Shown here one piece after another: positions 1-11,762 of a DNA stretch of 64,000 bases. The notes below the pieces were generated by a model. The model was not told the origin of the DNA. It saw only the letters and a list, made by a program, of their open reading frames with translations, and did not search any database. Numbering within the stretch: position 1 is the stretch's first letter; the number at the start of each line of letters is the position of its first letter. The DNA is from Stropharia rugosoannulata (lineage: Eukaryota > Basidiomycota > Agaricomycetes > Agaricales > Strophariaceae): the NCBI GenBank assembly GCA_028532985.1, contig JANCIK010000006.1, positions 1,984,001-2,048,000 on the forward strand, in the 5' to 3' direction. A program made the translations under genes and the position numbers.

Positions 1-1103
1 CGAGCCTGCTTTGTGCCTAATACGTTTTGTCTCTTCAACGACCTGGAGGACTTTAGGAACATCAATTGCTTCAGTTGACTTTATTGTTATGAAGAGCATG
101 GCTTCATCCTGCAAAAAGATAAATAAGTATCAGTTAGTTGCAATTGACGGAGTTCATGTACTACAAACCTGAAGCAGGGTATGGCAGTATTCACCGTACT
201 CGTTCACTGTGCCTTCTCCGCTCACAAGTATTTCATTGTATTCCCCTTGGATAGCTTGCATTTCAGCAATGCGATCTATGCCTGTCCTTGGGGCGGGTCT
301 CGGAGGTGGGAGTGGTGGCGGTGTGACATTAGACGCTGATTCCTTCCGGTTTGTAGCAACCCTTGCCAACGTACTGTTGTTGGTGTTGTTAGAATTTGCT
401 ATAGGAGTAGGTTCCGGATTGTGTTGTGCCTCGTTAGAATCATGGAATGTCATCAGAGCAGTCAGGACAACTATTTCAAGTCCTTTTCTGTCATCTATGT
501 CAAACCTATTTTAGAGCAAGTCGTTAGCTTCAGTTACAAAGTTTAATGGCGCTTCTATTACCTATTGAGGTTATAGTCCAAGATTTGAATTGAAGTAGAT
601 TTCAAACGACCAGCAGGCTCCTTGGTAACGGCAATGATAACTGGGGGGTCAGGTTTTCTGATCATAAAGCACTCTTCCCTCTTCCACTCGAATTCATGCC
701 TAGTGATTGCGAAGGAATGAGATAGATGAGATTTCAAACGTAGTCTGATACTGACTCTTCCCATTTAAAGCTCCAGCGAAAAGAGAGAGTCCCCGAGTAC
801 TTAAGCTCTACCACCGACGTCGGATTGTAGAGTTCTAGTGTCTTGACTTTGCTCGTAGCAGCAGGTGCCGTTGCGATGGCAAGCAGGGATTCTGACATTG
901 GATCTGAAGAAACATGAAGATCGTGTACTTTATTTCATAGCTGTTCAGAGTTGCGCACCATAGACCTCCATCTTATATTCTACGCCAGGAATCCTTTGTT
1001 TGCGATAATGCACCGTACCATTAGGATCTACGAGGTCGACAACATTGCTGTTCTCTTTATGAGGAGTGAATACTAGGGTGAATAGGTTTTGATCCAAGCT
1101 CAT
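1..1103 (-). CDS. Unknown conserved-looking protein, 3' end outside the window
   Basis: Five exons can be joined in frame: 959-1103, 756-903, 562-699, 169-505 and 108 to the window edge, giving at least 292 residues. The first half is a compact globular region with alternating strand-like segments, including FRWSFKWEE, a run KPDPPVIIAVTKEPAGRL and ILDYNLNRFDID. It is followed by a proline-rich, low-complexity linker (TPPPLPPPRPAPR) and then a second structured stretch. The overall pattern resembles Tubby-C/LURP-one-like lipid-binding folds, but that is only an impression from the strand pattern. I do not recognise the family. The start is the first ATG of the frame and the splice phases agree throughout. 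No signal peptide or membrane segment is visible. Confidence 0.7.
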
Positions 1104-1953
1104 GGTACTTTGTAGTGAGAGTCAAAGAGGTAAAGGTGGAAGAGTTTAAGGAAGAATGTCGCCGCAGAGGTCAGAATATGCATAGCCTTTTGGAGGCGCA
1201 GTCCACCCTGCGCGCGACAGATGATACCGCTTTTCGTCACGGGCTTGATTGATTGATCGCCAGTTGACGTCTACTGGGTCCGAGGGTCCGAGTACTTACT
1301 CCCTCTTTCTCTTTCCCTCAACATCCACGATTCCACTCGAGTCTTGCTATCGTTCTGTCCACTCAGCAGGGCTCCTCTGTATGCCACACACCGCCAAAAC
1401 ATGTGTTATGTCCAGCATGCTCGCAGTGGTCGCCATGGACATTACGTCTACGTATCTTATCTTTAGGTTGTGCGGAAAAGAAACGGGAAGCACCAGCTGT
1501 GCAGCGTTGGTCGCGCTGCTCAGTGCTATGATGGCGCCCGCTGCAGCAGCATGACGTATACATAGCAGACCAAAGATGATGGCTCCAGCGGCGAAAGGCT
1601 GACGTCGAAGATTAAGGACGACAAACGGATGTCTTTTTGTACGGCCTGTGGGGTTTCCAATCCGGGGTTTACATTGACATTGGTAGGATTGCATCAACTG
1701 CGAATGGATTCCAACAAGATCCGACATTCCTTTTTGGGTCAGGCTCTCAGTTGGCAGAGCTAGTCCCTTCGTATTAGTCTCATGCCTCGCGCGATATTGT
1801 GCCAACTATAAAGGTCGGAGCACCCCCTTTCTGTCTTCTCCCTTCCTCCCGTCCCCATCATCCACAAGGCGAGTATCCGTCCCTGCCTTCCAACTAATCA
1901 CCCCTGACATTCGATGATATCATAGATACTCTACCGTGACCACCACCACCACC
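1104..1953. other. Intergenic region between divergent genes
   Basis: About 850 bases between the unknown minus-strand gene and the F-box gene. A minus-strand open frame at 1347-1805 begins with TTG rather than ATG and has no recognisable motif, so I do not call it. Apart from a TATA-like site near the F-box gene I see nothing specific. Confidence 0.5.
1807..1812 (+). promoter_or_regulatory. TATA-like box of the F-box gene
   Basis: TATAAA lies about 145 bases upstream of the F-box ATG, followed by a pyrimidine-rich stretch (CCCCCTTTCTGTCTTCTCCC) typical of fungal transcription start regions. Assigned from position and sequence only. Confidence 0.35.
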
Positions 1954-3231
1954 ATGGGCTTCAGTGTCGGCCAGCGGCGTCCAATAACCAAGGTTCCTCC
2001 CGAGATCCTCTTACTTATTTTCGAGGCGTACTGCAAGAACGACGCTCCCATCGAATCCCCCACCCGCAATGAGCGTCGCACAACCCATATATGTCGGTAT
2101 TGGCGCTCGCTTACCCTTGATCTCCCTACGCTGTGGGCCAAACTAACAGTATCAGCGAAGACTCCACTCACGCTTCTGTCCGTCTACCTCAAACGGTCCC
2201 ACGGTGTGCCCCTCGACATCACAGTTGACCTGCTACATGACCCTGCGGACGAAGAAATCCATTCACATGCTCTGGAACTCTGGGAAGTCATTAAACCAAC
2301 GATAGCCAGGTGGCGTCGGGCTGAAATTCATAATGGCGTCGATGAATCAATGCCAATCTACGACGACTTGCGTCAAGTGGCCGCACCCCTGCTTGAGGAG
2401 ATATCGATGGTTTGTGGCGTTTACACTGGTGGTGGTGGAGAGAACCAACTCTTCAACGCTCAGACACCTCAGTTGAAAACCCTGAGGATTGAAGACCTCT
2501 CCGCGCACCACTTCCAACGCTCCTTCGAGAACTTGACACGCTTAGAGCTAATGTCTTCGCAGCCTATGTCACTCCCTACTTTCAGAGAACTCATGGCCCA
2601 AATGGTCAAGCTTCAGCATCTCTCACTGCGCAACCGCGCGGTTGAAGGATGGCCGCTGTACCCCACCCCAGACGACATCATCACGCTGCCCTCTCTTACA
2701 CACCTTAAGCTATCCGATCGCCGATGGCCTTTGTTCATCCCTCTTCTATCTATAGCTGCTCCTATCTTACATTCGCTCTCGCTATACGACCTCGTGGGCC
2801 ACGACTTTCCAGACCCCTCTATGGAGCATCGTATTGTGGCGCAGTACCCTTCTATTCGCAACCTTAAATTAAAGGGACAGTCAACCTTCATCGATGAACC
2901 ATCCTTCACTCAGCTCACACGGATGTTCCCTGCGGTGGACCAGTTCGCCATTCACGAGATCGATTCCGCTTTCATCAGCGACACCTGTAATACTCTTCAC
3001 GAGCCTACCATTTGGCCAAATCTCCACACGTTGAGCATGGTTCCGATGGTTGCAGAGGTCATTCTCTGCAGCTTGCTGTCAGTCCGGAACGGCTCCGCAA
3101 AGCGAACTGGCCTGAAAAAGGTCGTGGGACCTAAGCCTATGCAATTCAGGAGGATGGAGTGGATTAGTCAACGCGTCAAATGTGAAGAATGTCATAACTC
3201 TGTCTCGGGGGTCGGGCTTCAAGCATCATAA
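1954..3231 (+). CDS. F-box protein with C-terminal leucine-rich region
   Basis: Intronless, 425 residues. Residues 9-55 form an F-box: a KVPPEILLLIF core followed by a TTHICRYWRSLTLDLPTLW segment, the usual basidiomycete arrangement. F-box proteins bind Skp1 and bring substrates to SCF ubiquitin ligases. The rest contains irregular leucine-rich repeat-like segments (LKTLRIEDL, LQHLSLRN, LTHLKLSD), consistent with substrate recognition by an LRR fold. The tail carries a CEECH cluster. The frame is open upstream to a GTG, but the first ATG is at 1954 in a good context (ACCATGG). Basidiomycete genomes hold large, fast-evolving families of such proteins, so the substrate cannot be inferred. Confidence 0.85.
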   Translation: MGFSVGQRRPITKVPPEILLLIFEAYCKNDAPIESPTRNERRTTHICRYWRSLTLDLPTLWAKLTVSAKTPLTLLSVYLKRSHGVPLDITVDLLHDPADEEIHSHALELWEVIKPTIARWRRAEIHNGVDESMPIYDDLRQVAAPLLEEISMVCGVYTGGGGENQLFNAQTPQLKTLRIEDLSAHHFQRSFENLTRLELMSSQPMSLPTFRELMAQMVKLQHLSLRNRAVEGWPLYPTPDDIITLPSLTHLKLSDRRWPLFIPLLSIAAPILHSLSLYDLVGHDFPDPSMEHRIVAQYPSIRNLKLKGQSTFIDEPSFTQLTRMFPAVDQFAIHEIDSAFISDTCNTLHEPTIWPNLHTLSMVPMVAEVILCSLLSVRNGSAKRTGLKKVVGPKPMQFRRMEWISQRVKCEECHNSVSGVGLQAS

Positions 3232-6148
3232 CTCGCGAGATCATCGCCCTCTCTGGATTTCCTTGCTTCTATCCCTCTCGCACCTCTTCCATCTGACATT
3301 TGCAGCCCGTCAAATGTAAAGATATTGCTCAAACATGCCGCCCTGTAATTTTATAATCTTGCTTTCCTATAAAGTAGTCACTAATCCGCGACGTACTTTG
3401 AGACTGCGAACTGAATCTGTATTAATATGTTGTCAAAGTAATAAATACTCGTGATACCCGGATGTTTCCTCTTCTTTCCACGCGCCACTGGGAGTTCTCA
3501 TACCGTTTGATGTGGAAAATCCAAGTGGGTTTCGATTTGATGCAAATATCTCTCGCTGTGTCTTCCGCTCTACCTACACTTGATTGGTTATTGAACAAAC
3601 TCCAGAAAACGCTACCACAATGATTTACCTCAGATACACGCCCTTGCTTGAAAACGTAGTCAGATGCCTCCAGGCGGCCGCTGGAAGATGCGAAGTGTGA
3701 TTCAAACTTCGAATGCATCACTGATACACACATACTTATGATGAACCGGCTTCTGCTATCTGCGTGTAATGCCGATGCCATAAACTGTCGAAATGTGTAC
3801 ACGACGGATCCCTCAGGATTTCCCTGCGGGATCACGCCAGTGTCTTCCGTGCTTCGAAGTTCGAATGGCCCTGCAAGATAGAATAAAGTATCATATCACT
3901 GACTTTGTGCCGTCCGCAGGCGTCGCGCTCGGTCCGTCCCTAAATATCATGGAATGCCATGTCAGAAATTTACTGAGACAATTTCGACCGGTGCTATTAG
4001 CCCTCTTGTTTTTTTTCAGCGGCGTGCGCTCCTGTCGCACCGCCGTGATATCCTCCGATCCGACTGCAGCGACGATTCCACTTCAAGTGCGAAGCTCGAC
4101 TCCTGTAGCTTGTAAATCATGGGCATTCAAAGGTGACGCCCGCGCGCCTCGCGCGTCTCATCATTATGCCATTTCGCCTGAAAATTGAAAACAGGTGAGA
4201 TACCCGTGCGTACTGCGTATTGTAGAATGTGGTCGAATCTCAGGATTTTTGTGCGGCCTGCAAGTTAATATTGCAGAACGAGTTTCAAGAAGCCGCGCTC
4301 GCCACTGGGGCATTGCCAAGTCCGACTGGGAGGGTGGGCAACGACGCCGTCGGACACCCCAAATATCGAATGTGCTTTCCAGCCCCACATCCACGTCGTC
4401 TTCATTCATTGCGCGATAAAGGCTGAAGTGTTTGGGTGACCTGAGAACAGAACCCCAGGATTCCTCCGGTGTTACGAACCTGCGAGTGCTGCGATGGATA
4501 TGCGCGAAAAGCTTGGAACAAGCAAGGAACAGGCATGCAACTCCGCCGGTAGTAATCTTTTATGTGTGCATGCAACCACTGTAATTTGGGTGCACTCAGT
4601 CCCTCCAGGGTCCACGCGGATTGCGGATTGTTGGATGGCAGAAACTGTCTGGAAGCCGACGGATAGGATGTAGTAGTTGTGTCGTAGGCCGTTGAAAACC
4701 ACTGCCAGAAGTATACAGCCTGGAGGCTGGTATATACCAAGTATATACAGCTGGCCGCGACTGCGCCAATCATATTAATTAGGTCACGTCTGTGTATGTC
4801 GATCCACATGGAAGACATAGGCATTGCAGCAACGCGACGCCAGGATGGCGGTGAGATGACGCACAGAACCCAAGAGGAATTTGACCCGTGCTCAACTGGT
4901 GCTCAGTGCCTGCTGCTAATTGGGTTACCGCTGGGAGGTGTGCATCCGAGTGATGCGCACATTTGCGTCACCGACAGTTGTGGGCGTGTGTGGGCGTCCA
5001 ACCCTCAAAACGAACCTGAACGAGCCCTGCATTGCGCGGCTATACCAAAGTTACTCCGTCATCGTGACTGCCAAGTACCTGAATGTCAGTACTGGACGAC
5101 TGTGGACCGAGGACACCATGCGAGGAGGATCGGCGCTCAAGCATACTTATATTCGGAACAACTTGGGAGCGTACTATCACTGTAATTCTGAGAGTCTGAG
5201 TCCAGGACAAAGTACGTCGCTTGACAAAAAGAAAAAGGTGGGTGTAGCATTGGAGAAGATAATGAGGGGACTCAATAAGATTTCGGATGACTTCTTGGGC
5301 CTGCTTGCAACCTGCTTGGTCTTTCACATGACTTTGTGAACAGTGACTAGTGAGCGCTTGAGTATCCAATATACATCGTATTCGTCCTCTTGGTCTGCCT
5401 CAAGACTACCTGGTGAGGTATGGCTACAGAATATGGGATTTAGGACTATTTTCACAACGACATTACTTACCGGGCATGTTGCAGGTCAATGCTAAGTTAT
5501 GGGCCTACAAGGAGAATGGGGCGTAGTGTTGAAGGCAAATTGAATGTGTACGACGGCGGTCCGAAGTACAAAGCAGTCGCTGCCGAACGGCTTGGGCGCT
5601 CATGTTTCGATTGTCCGAGAAACCAAGTTTGAGGATGAGGTCCTGTTGTTGTCATTAGAAAACGATTGAACTTGAGGGAGAGCAATAAATCGCGATCTTG
5701 TGGCTTTGAAGGTTGTCGAGCAGAAAGAAAAGATGAACTAGAAGCAAAAAGGAATAGTACTCGTTTATCTCTCTTTGCTCTTCCCTTTTTTTTACCGTTC
5801 CCCAGTACTCGGGGTCGAGAGCAGGGATACATACAACGCACCGCCAAAATGAAAATGATTGACGTTGCTGCTGGCGGCGCACACTGTCACGCATATCCTA
5901 CCTTATCTACCCCTTCCGCTGATGGCATGGCGAGTGGAGAAAACTATTGCCCATTCTAAGCATACTTGGACAACATAAAAACTAAGGTAAGCGGCAATAA
6001 GTAATCTAGCGTCTCTTTTAAACACAATTAACAAGAATTGCAGGATTCCATCCAAATCGCTAACCTATTTCCAGGATGAGCCAGCTACACGAGATGAGAG
6101 GGGGATATGGACTAACAAGCACTAGCGAGGTATATCGTAGACAGTTGT
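3232..6148. other. Long stretch without a supportable gene
   Basis: Nearly 3 kb between the F-box gene and the phosphate carrier. Open frames occur on both strands (for example 3422-3835 minus and 4920-5339 plus), but several begin at non-ATG codons, none shows a family motif, and none can be extended by splicing into a convincing protein. It may hold degenerate sequence, a non-coding transcript or lineage-specific genes. Confidence 0.4.
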
Positions 6149-7250
6149 TTACTTTCCACCGGTTGTGCCCAATCCCATGGCGCTCTTGAACGAATCGTAG
6201 ATCCACCATTGGAAGCCAGTGAGAGTACCGATCATGAGAACCCTCGTGCCGAGACCCTTGGTAGCAACGTTGGCAAGGCCGACTTCGCTGACGATGGTGC
6301 CAATAGATTTGCCCTTGTTGCTGGCCTTTCCGAGTTGGGAGACGAGCGAATCAGCGGGATGAGAGACGACGGCGCAAACAACACCAGCGAGGTAACCGGA
6401 AGCGAAGGTAACACCAAGTTGAGTGGTCTTGCTGTAGGTTTCCTTGGGCTCAGTGAAGACCTTGGTGTAGAAAAGCTGGACGATCTTCTCGAAGAAGAAG
6501 AACTTGGCCATAGTGTAGGGGATCTAAAAGAAATTAATGATCGGTAAAAATATAAGTGTATTGTTAAAATAGAACACATACCTGACGCGACCATAGAGGG
6601 ACGAGCGAGCCGAAGGGGAAGCGAGTCTCAACCTTGTTGCGGGACATCTCGCGGAGAGCAGAGCCGAAAGCAATGGGGAAGGTACCGTTGGGCGAAGTCT
6701 GGATCTTGACCTTGGCCATCTCGAAGGGGCAGAGAGCGACGTCGGCGAAGACCTCGGCAGAAGCGGAACCGGCGAGCCAGATGAGAGGCTTGTAGTTGGT
6801 GGTGAGCTCCTCGCCAGCGAGGTTCATGTAGGTATCCTTGAAGACTTCGTAGAGACCGTACTTGAACATTCCCTGGAGCGAGTAACCGACGAAGGTGGGG
6901 CCGAAGCCCTTCCAGATACCCTTGGAACCCTCTTCGGCGACGAGAGTCTTCAAAGTGGGGACGAGGCTTTTATATTTGGCGGGGCTGACCTGTCGAACTT
7001 GTGAGCAGTCAAACGATGCGGAAAAGGAGAAACATCAGGACCTGCATGTTGCACTTGGCCACATCGAGGGGGGTGATACCCGCGTGGGTGATACCGCAGG
7101 CAAGGACACCACCGAGCATGCACTTGGCGTAGTAGGAAGCGTCGTGGGGCACAGGCCCGAGATATCTGCGCAGATGTTGCGGATTGAGACGATGTAGGGC
7201 GCGCAAAGAGGAGATGGTGCGTACCTAGCGTCCCATTTGGCAGAAGACAT
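6149..7250 (-). CDS. MIR1: Mitochondrial phosphate carrier
   Basis: Four exons (7225-7250, 7042-7165, 6582-6989, 6149-6523) encode 310 residues, the normal length for this family. It belongs to the mitochondrial carrier family, with three repeats of two membrane helices. The matrix signatures are visible: PLDVAK in repeat 1, PFEMAK in repeat 2, and the atypical HPADSLVSQL in repeat 3, which is characteristic of phosphate carriers. The protein imports inorganic phosphate with a proton across the inner membrane for ATP synthesis. The N-terminus begins directly with MSSAKWDARYLGP and lacks a long presequence, as in other fungal copies. It shares its upstream region with RIB3. Assignment is firm; whether it is the only paralogue in the genome cannot be seen. 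Confidence 0.95.
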
Positions 7251-7721
7251 GGCTGGCCTAAAGACGGGTCTAAGAGGCGGGGAAGAGGGAACCTGACGGT
7301 GGAGGAGAGGAGAGGAAGGTGAAGAGCAGTGCCAGCGGTCGCTAGAAAACTTGCGTCGCCGGCTCCTTCCGTGTTGGGCCGAGCCAATCCCGTGGCGCAC
7401 GTCGTTGCCGGCCCGTCTCCGCTGTCGGACACAACTTCCTGACGATCCGACACTGACTCATGGGATCTCCACTGATGTGCATATATGCACCTGGACGTAG
7501 ACAGCGTCGACGGGGCGCCTGGGGACGTCGACAGCGACGAGCGCGTGCCCCAGCCCAGGCGGACGTTTGTCATCGACTTAGCCGTCTTACTGAGGACCGC
7601 GTCACACTTTTTACAAGATCACTTTGATCAAGCACGGTCTTATAAAGCTCCCACCCACCGGGAAATGCACAACTAAATCTCACTCTCCCGCTACCCATAA
7701 CATCTCTCACATCTTCTTCCA
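7251..7721. promoter_or_regulatory. Divergent promoter between phosphate carrier and RIB3
   Basis: A 471-base region separates the two start codons. On the RIB3 side a TATAAA site (7641-7646) lies about 80 bases before the ATG, followed by a CT-rich stretch. No distinct TATA box is evident on the carrier side. Confidence 0.5.
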
Positions 7722-8688
7722 ATGGCTCCTGTCGCTCTTACCTCGTCCCCAGTCCCCCGCACGGCCTCCCTATCCAATGGCGTCCTCAAACATGCTCAGT
7801 CCTCCGCATGGCGGCCCACAGAAATAGCCTCGCCGCCGGCACGCACCTCCTTCTCTTTTGACTCGATGGAAGACGCTCTCGCCGCGTTCGCTGCGGGAGA
7901 GTTCCTCGTCGTGATGGACGACGAAGACCGCGAGAACGAAGGCGACTTAATCATATCTGGCTCGCAGTGCACGACGGAGAAGATGGCGTGGATGATCAAA
8001 CATACGAGGTCAGTACGATGCCCCCTTTCACTTTTCCGCGTCGTAGGATGCCCCTCCGCGGCCTTACAGAGCCTTACTCGGCGCTTACTCCGTTTCTCTT
8101 ACCTGCTCACTTGATAAGATTGCTGACATGTGAAATCATCCGCGTAAAACGCCTTCATAATACAGCGGCTACATCTGCATCTCATTGCCCGCGGAGCGCC
8201 TAGAAGCGCTGGACATACCTATGATGGTTCCCGACAACCAGGACCGCCACCGCACGGCATATACCGTCACAGTCGACTACAAGCACGGTGCGCAGCTATT
8301 TCCGTGGTGCCCTCGCATCTAATCTGATCCGCTACTTGTAGGTACCACAACCGGAATCTCGGCACACGATCGCAGCTTAACAGCCCGCGCACTCGCCTCT
8401 CCTACGTCCAGGCCCGAGGACTTTTCGAGACCGGGGCATATGGTGCCCCTGCGCGCTCGCGAAGGCGGTGTTCTGACACGGAAGGGTCACACCGAAAGCG
8501 GCGTAGACCTCTGCCTCCTAACTGGTCAACCTCCTGCAGGCGTTCTCTGCGAGCTCGTCAACGACGATGCACAAGGTACTATGGCTCGACGTGACGACTG
8601 CAGGGCGTTCGCAGACCGCTGGGGTCTGAAGATGATCAGTGTTGAAATGCTGGCCCAGTTTAAACGGCTGCACTCTCAGTCGTCGTAA
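7722..8688 (+). CDS. RIB3: 3,4-dihydroxy-2-butanone-4-phosphate synthase
   Basis: Three exons (7722-8008, 8166-8287, 8342-8688) give 251 residues, a typical single-domain fungal enzyme without a fused GTP cyclohydrolase II. It converts ribulose 5-phosphate to formate and the four-carbon riboflavin precursor, using magnesium. Key motifs are present: the acidic metal and substrate loop [11 protein letters not shown], the HTRSGYIC segment across the first intron, and the [16 protein letters not shown] and GHTESGVDL motifs. There is a short N-terminal extension of about 45 low-complexity residues before the catalytic domain. The first ATG lies just downstream of a TATA box. Function is assigned from the motifs with high certainty. 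Confidence 0.96.
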
Positions 8689-9208
8689 AAGCATCTCCTG
8701 CCAGTTTCTGTCAGGTCGTACAATCTCAACTCATCGAATCTGTACTGATATCTCTTATATTTCTATTTATCTTTTTCTCTGTGTAAAGGATTCATGTACA
8801 AGCCTCGTTTCCTCTAATTTTGAACTGGTTTCATGGGATGCAGCTCAAATCCCCATTCAATTCTGTCACCATCTGGTCTGGTCTAACCCACGAATACGGT
8901 TTACTATTTCCATGAGGGCTGGATATTTTGGATCCATAGTACTTCTCACATCCTACTTCCCTGTACGATGTGCAACATACTAATCATGCGTTAACATAAA
9001 ACCGTCCACCATGGATCAGCCAATCCCTCAGGTGTGTATTGCTAGTAGTTCTAAAATTGGCAAGCATTTTACCTGATTGATCTACGGTGTCTTCATTCTT
9101 TCAACGGCAACAATAATAAGAAACCAAGAATAGCAGAATATGAGCATTCGCATAGATGTACATTTATGGACGCAAGTCCTTGATAGTCGCGCTTCCTTTT
9201 GTAGTTAT
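8689..9208. other. Convergent 3' intergenic region
   Basis: Lies between the stop codons of RIB3 and the first oxidoreductase. AT-rich sequence typical of 3' ends; no gene seen. Confidence 0.5.
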
Positions 9209-10778
9209 TTACTCGCCAACTTTTTCGACTCCGGGAGGAAATTTATATCCGCCCTGTTTGCGGACCTGAAAATGCTTGTCAATGACTTTAGTACCCGTAA
9301 ACTAAAGAAACGTACCTCGTCGAAAACAGTCATCTCCAGCAAACTCTTATCGTGTCCCCATAATGAACTCTCTTTCTTCCCGTTCCTGACGCACCGCGCT
9401 ACCTCGTCAGCCTGGAAGTGCCAGCCTCCTCCAACATACTGGAATATCCTCTTCTCTTCCCTTTCAATCTTCCCATCCTTGCCTAAATACTGCACTTTAA
9501 ATTCTTTGGGACAGTAGATGGGACTGGATATGAGGATCGATCCCCGCTCAAAGCGAATGGTGACCCCCGTCTCAAGTGCGTTGAGAGTTATGCTGCAGCT
9601 CAGTGACGCCTGTGCCTCGAGCTTTCCAGTGGAGAAGGCGACGCTGAACACGGTGCTGCTGTCCACAGGTGTTAGCGGGGTGTTGACCATGGAGCCTACA
9701 ACTTTTGTAGGAGCGCTGTCTTCATTTGCTGGGTTCTCGTACAAAGCCAATATCGCCTGTTGGATGTAGGGTCAATACTAGGCTTCATCATGCGCTTCTT
9801 CTAACGCGGTACTCACCCAAAACAGGGGATAGGGACCTCTGTATTATGTATTAGTACTTGTCAATAAAAGTGTGAAGGGGTAATATTATTACAAGTCTAA
9901 TAAGGCACCTCCTCCCAACTCTGGATCCAATATCCTATGGGTCAAAGGAATGTCTAGGAATTTTCCAAAGTATAAGTACATATTTCTTAACGCTCTCGAA
10001 ACTTCAGATGACCTACTATGGATGTCAAAGTTGCCAGAGAGGTCGGCGTGAAGAAGAACAGGCTTCCCAAGCGTGCCCTCTTCCGCAATCCGCTTCACTT
10101 CCAGACTGAGCGGCTGGAATCTGGTCCACAGCGCTTCCATAAAAAACACATTATGTTCCTTGGCTGCTGCAATGAGCGAACGCAGCTCAGGTGCATTGCA
10201 TGTCACTGGCTTCTCGCAAAGGACATGTTTTCCTGCCTTGATTGCCTTCAATGCGTTTTCGTAGTGAAAAGTGTGCGGTGTCCCTGCACCATTAACCCAA
10301 AGATTAATTAGGCCCGTGTGTTTTAGAGATTGTCCCGACCTATGTATACACCATCGACGTCCTATTGTAAGGTTGAGTATACTGCATGCCTGCATCAAGT
10401 ATGTAATGGCATTACCTGATCAGCATATACTTCATCGTATGATCCGTAAGCTTTGATATCTTTGTTTCCACCAGCGACAGTATCAATAAACTCTTTAGCT
10501 TTGGCTACTGTCCTTGAACCAACGGCAGCAACATGATGTACGATATCGCGCACATTACGACTATACAGCACGTATGTATTACGCAGATCGGTCAGTGATT
10601 TAGGCTTGGGCAATCGAATGGAACATACGTCTTCGGGTCTACAAGTAGATCCTATTCAAACGGTTATGACGGATCTGTAAGTGTGATGGCCCAAGGACTC
10701 CACCTTCACAAAGCATGCAGCTATATACCCAGTCGATATGATTCCCCAACGGAAAGCAACAGGTGTTATTTCAGCCAT
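9209..10778 (-). CDS. Gfo/Idh/MocA oxidoreductase, dihydrodiol/D-xylose dehydrogenase type
   Basis: Nine exons join cleanly to 370 residues: 10704-10778, 10629-10651, 10416-10560, 10340-10361, 10017-10283, 9893-9953, 9817-9838, 9316-9756 and 9209-9265. The N-terminal Rossmann fold has the dinucleotide motif WGIISTGYIA. The family EKP motif follows in VLCEKPVTCN, and the C-terminal half carries LGGGALLDLGPYP, typical of the dimeric dihydrodiol dehydrogenase/NADP-dependent D-xylose dehydrogenase branch. The reaction is probably oxidation of a sugar or trans-dihydrodiol with NADP. Three exons are only 22-23 nt long. The intron at 9954-10016 is 63 nt and has no in-frame stop. Substrate is inferred from the subfamily only. 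Confidence 0.9.
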
Positions 10779-10990
10779 TGCAGTTATGTGGGTTGGACAA
10801 GATCAGAGATAGCAAGGGAAACTTGGCCCAGATTTAACTTTAGGATTACCATGACCGTGACCTCAGAGGTTCAAAGAAGAGTTGATTCGCTTGATTCTCC
10901 GAGACACGCATATAGCAGGCCGGTCCGTTGCGGCTGATCGACATTTATCACAAGCCTCAAAGTTGGTGCCCTCTCTCCTCTTACTACGCG

Positions 10991-11602
10991 ATGGCTACGC
11001 TACCTAGTCTGGAGGCAATCCGAACATCACCTTCCGACCCCTCGTCTCCATTAGCAGTCGCGCTGGACTTGCTCTTCGAACATTCGCCTATCCTGACGGA
11101 GAAGCTCGAACCGCAATTGAGTGCAAAACTGAAGTCTTCTTCACCCGAACTGCAATCATATCCGGAGCTAATTGATGCTGCGTTAGAGCAGCTGGCCCAG
11201 TGGGACCTCCCCTGTCAAGCACAGTTTATTGCCGGCCATCCTCGCATAGGAGAAACCAAGAACTTGTCGACGCTAAGCAATGCCGAACAAGGGGGAAATG
11301 TGGCCGTCAACCCAACGCTTCCTGTAGTGCTCCTCCGTCTAGACCACTTGAACGCTTGCTATGAGAGGACTTACCCCGGACTGCGCTATATCACTTTCGT
11401 CAACGGCCGGAGCCGCGCTACCATTGCCAATGAGATGGAAGACGCACTTGGTATACCACATTCGCTATCGAATACTGAGCCAGAAATCGCGAGCCTCACT
11501 CCAATAGAGCAAGGGAGCGAGCAATGGAAGCTGGAGCTGCACCGGGCCGTACGTGATATCGGATTTATTGCGAAGAGCAGAGTGAAAGCGATGGGGATAT
11601 AA
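10991..11602 (+). CDS. OHCU decarboxylase (urate degradation)
   Basis: Intronless, 203 residues. It is a member of the 2-oxo-4-hydroxy-4-carboxy-5-ureidoimidazoline decarboxylase family, which carries out the third step from urate to S-allantoin. The catalytic-site segment FIAGHPRIGE holds the conserved histidine, and SNAEQ carries the expected glutamate. FVNGRSR supplies the conserved arginine region near the C-terminus. An upstream in-frame ATG-like extension exists, but the start at 10991 gives the usual N-terminus. The enzyme is cytosolic or peroxisomal in different organisms; the C-terminus here (KAMGI) is not a clear PTS1. Its upstream region of 212 bases is shared with the divergent oxidoreductase; no functional link is known. 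Confidence 0.92.
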   Translation: MATLPSLEAIRTSPSDPSSPLAVALDLLFEHSPILTEKLEPQLSAKLKSSSPELQSYPELIDAALEQLAQWDLPCQAQFIAGHPRIGETKNLSTLSNAEQGGNVAVNPTLPVVLLRLDHLNACYERTYPGLRYITFVNGRSRATIANEMEDALGIPHSLSNTEPEIASLTPIEQGSEQWKLELHRAVRDIGFIAKSRVKAMGI

Positions 11603-11762
11603 GAGTGACCGGTATGGCCAAGTACATAGTTACAGGGTCCTCGAGTAGAAAGGGATCCTAAATTTACACTATCACTTACAGAGGAGGACGAAGAGACGTG
11701 GTATCTTTCCGAGCGTGAGTAAAAGGTCCGTGGATTAGGTATTGGGATAATGAAAACGGGCC

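Noticed and set aside
1347..1805. 152-codon minus-strand open frame
   Set aside because: Begins with TTG, no motif, and lies in a divergent promoter region.
4796..5339. Two overlapping plus-strand open frames of about 130 codons
   Set aside because: The longer one starts at TTG, neither has family features, and no splice extension gives a coherent protein.
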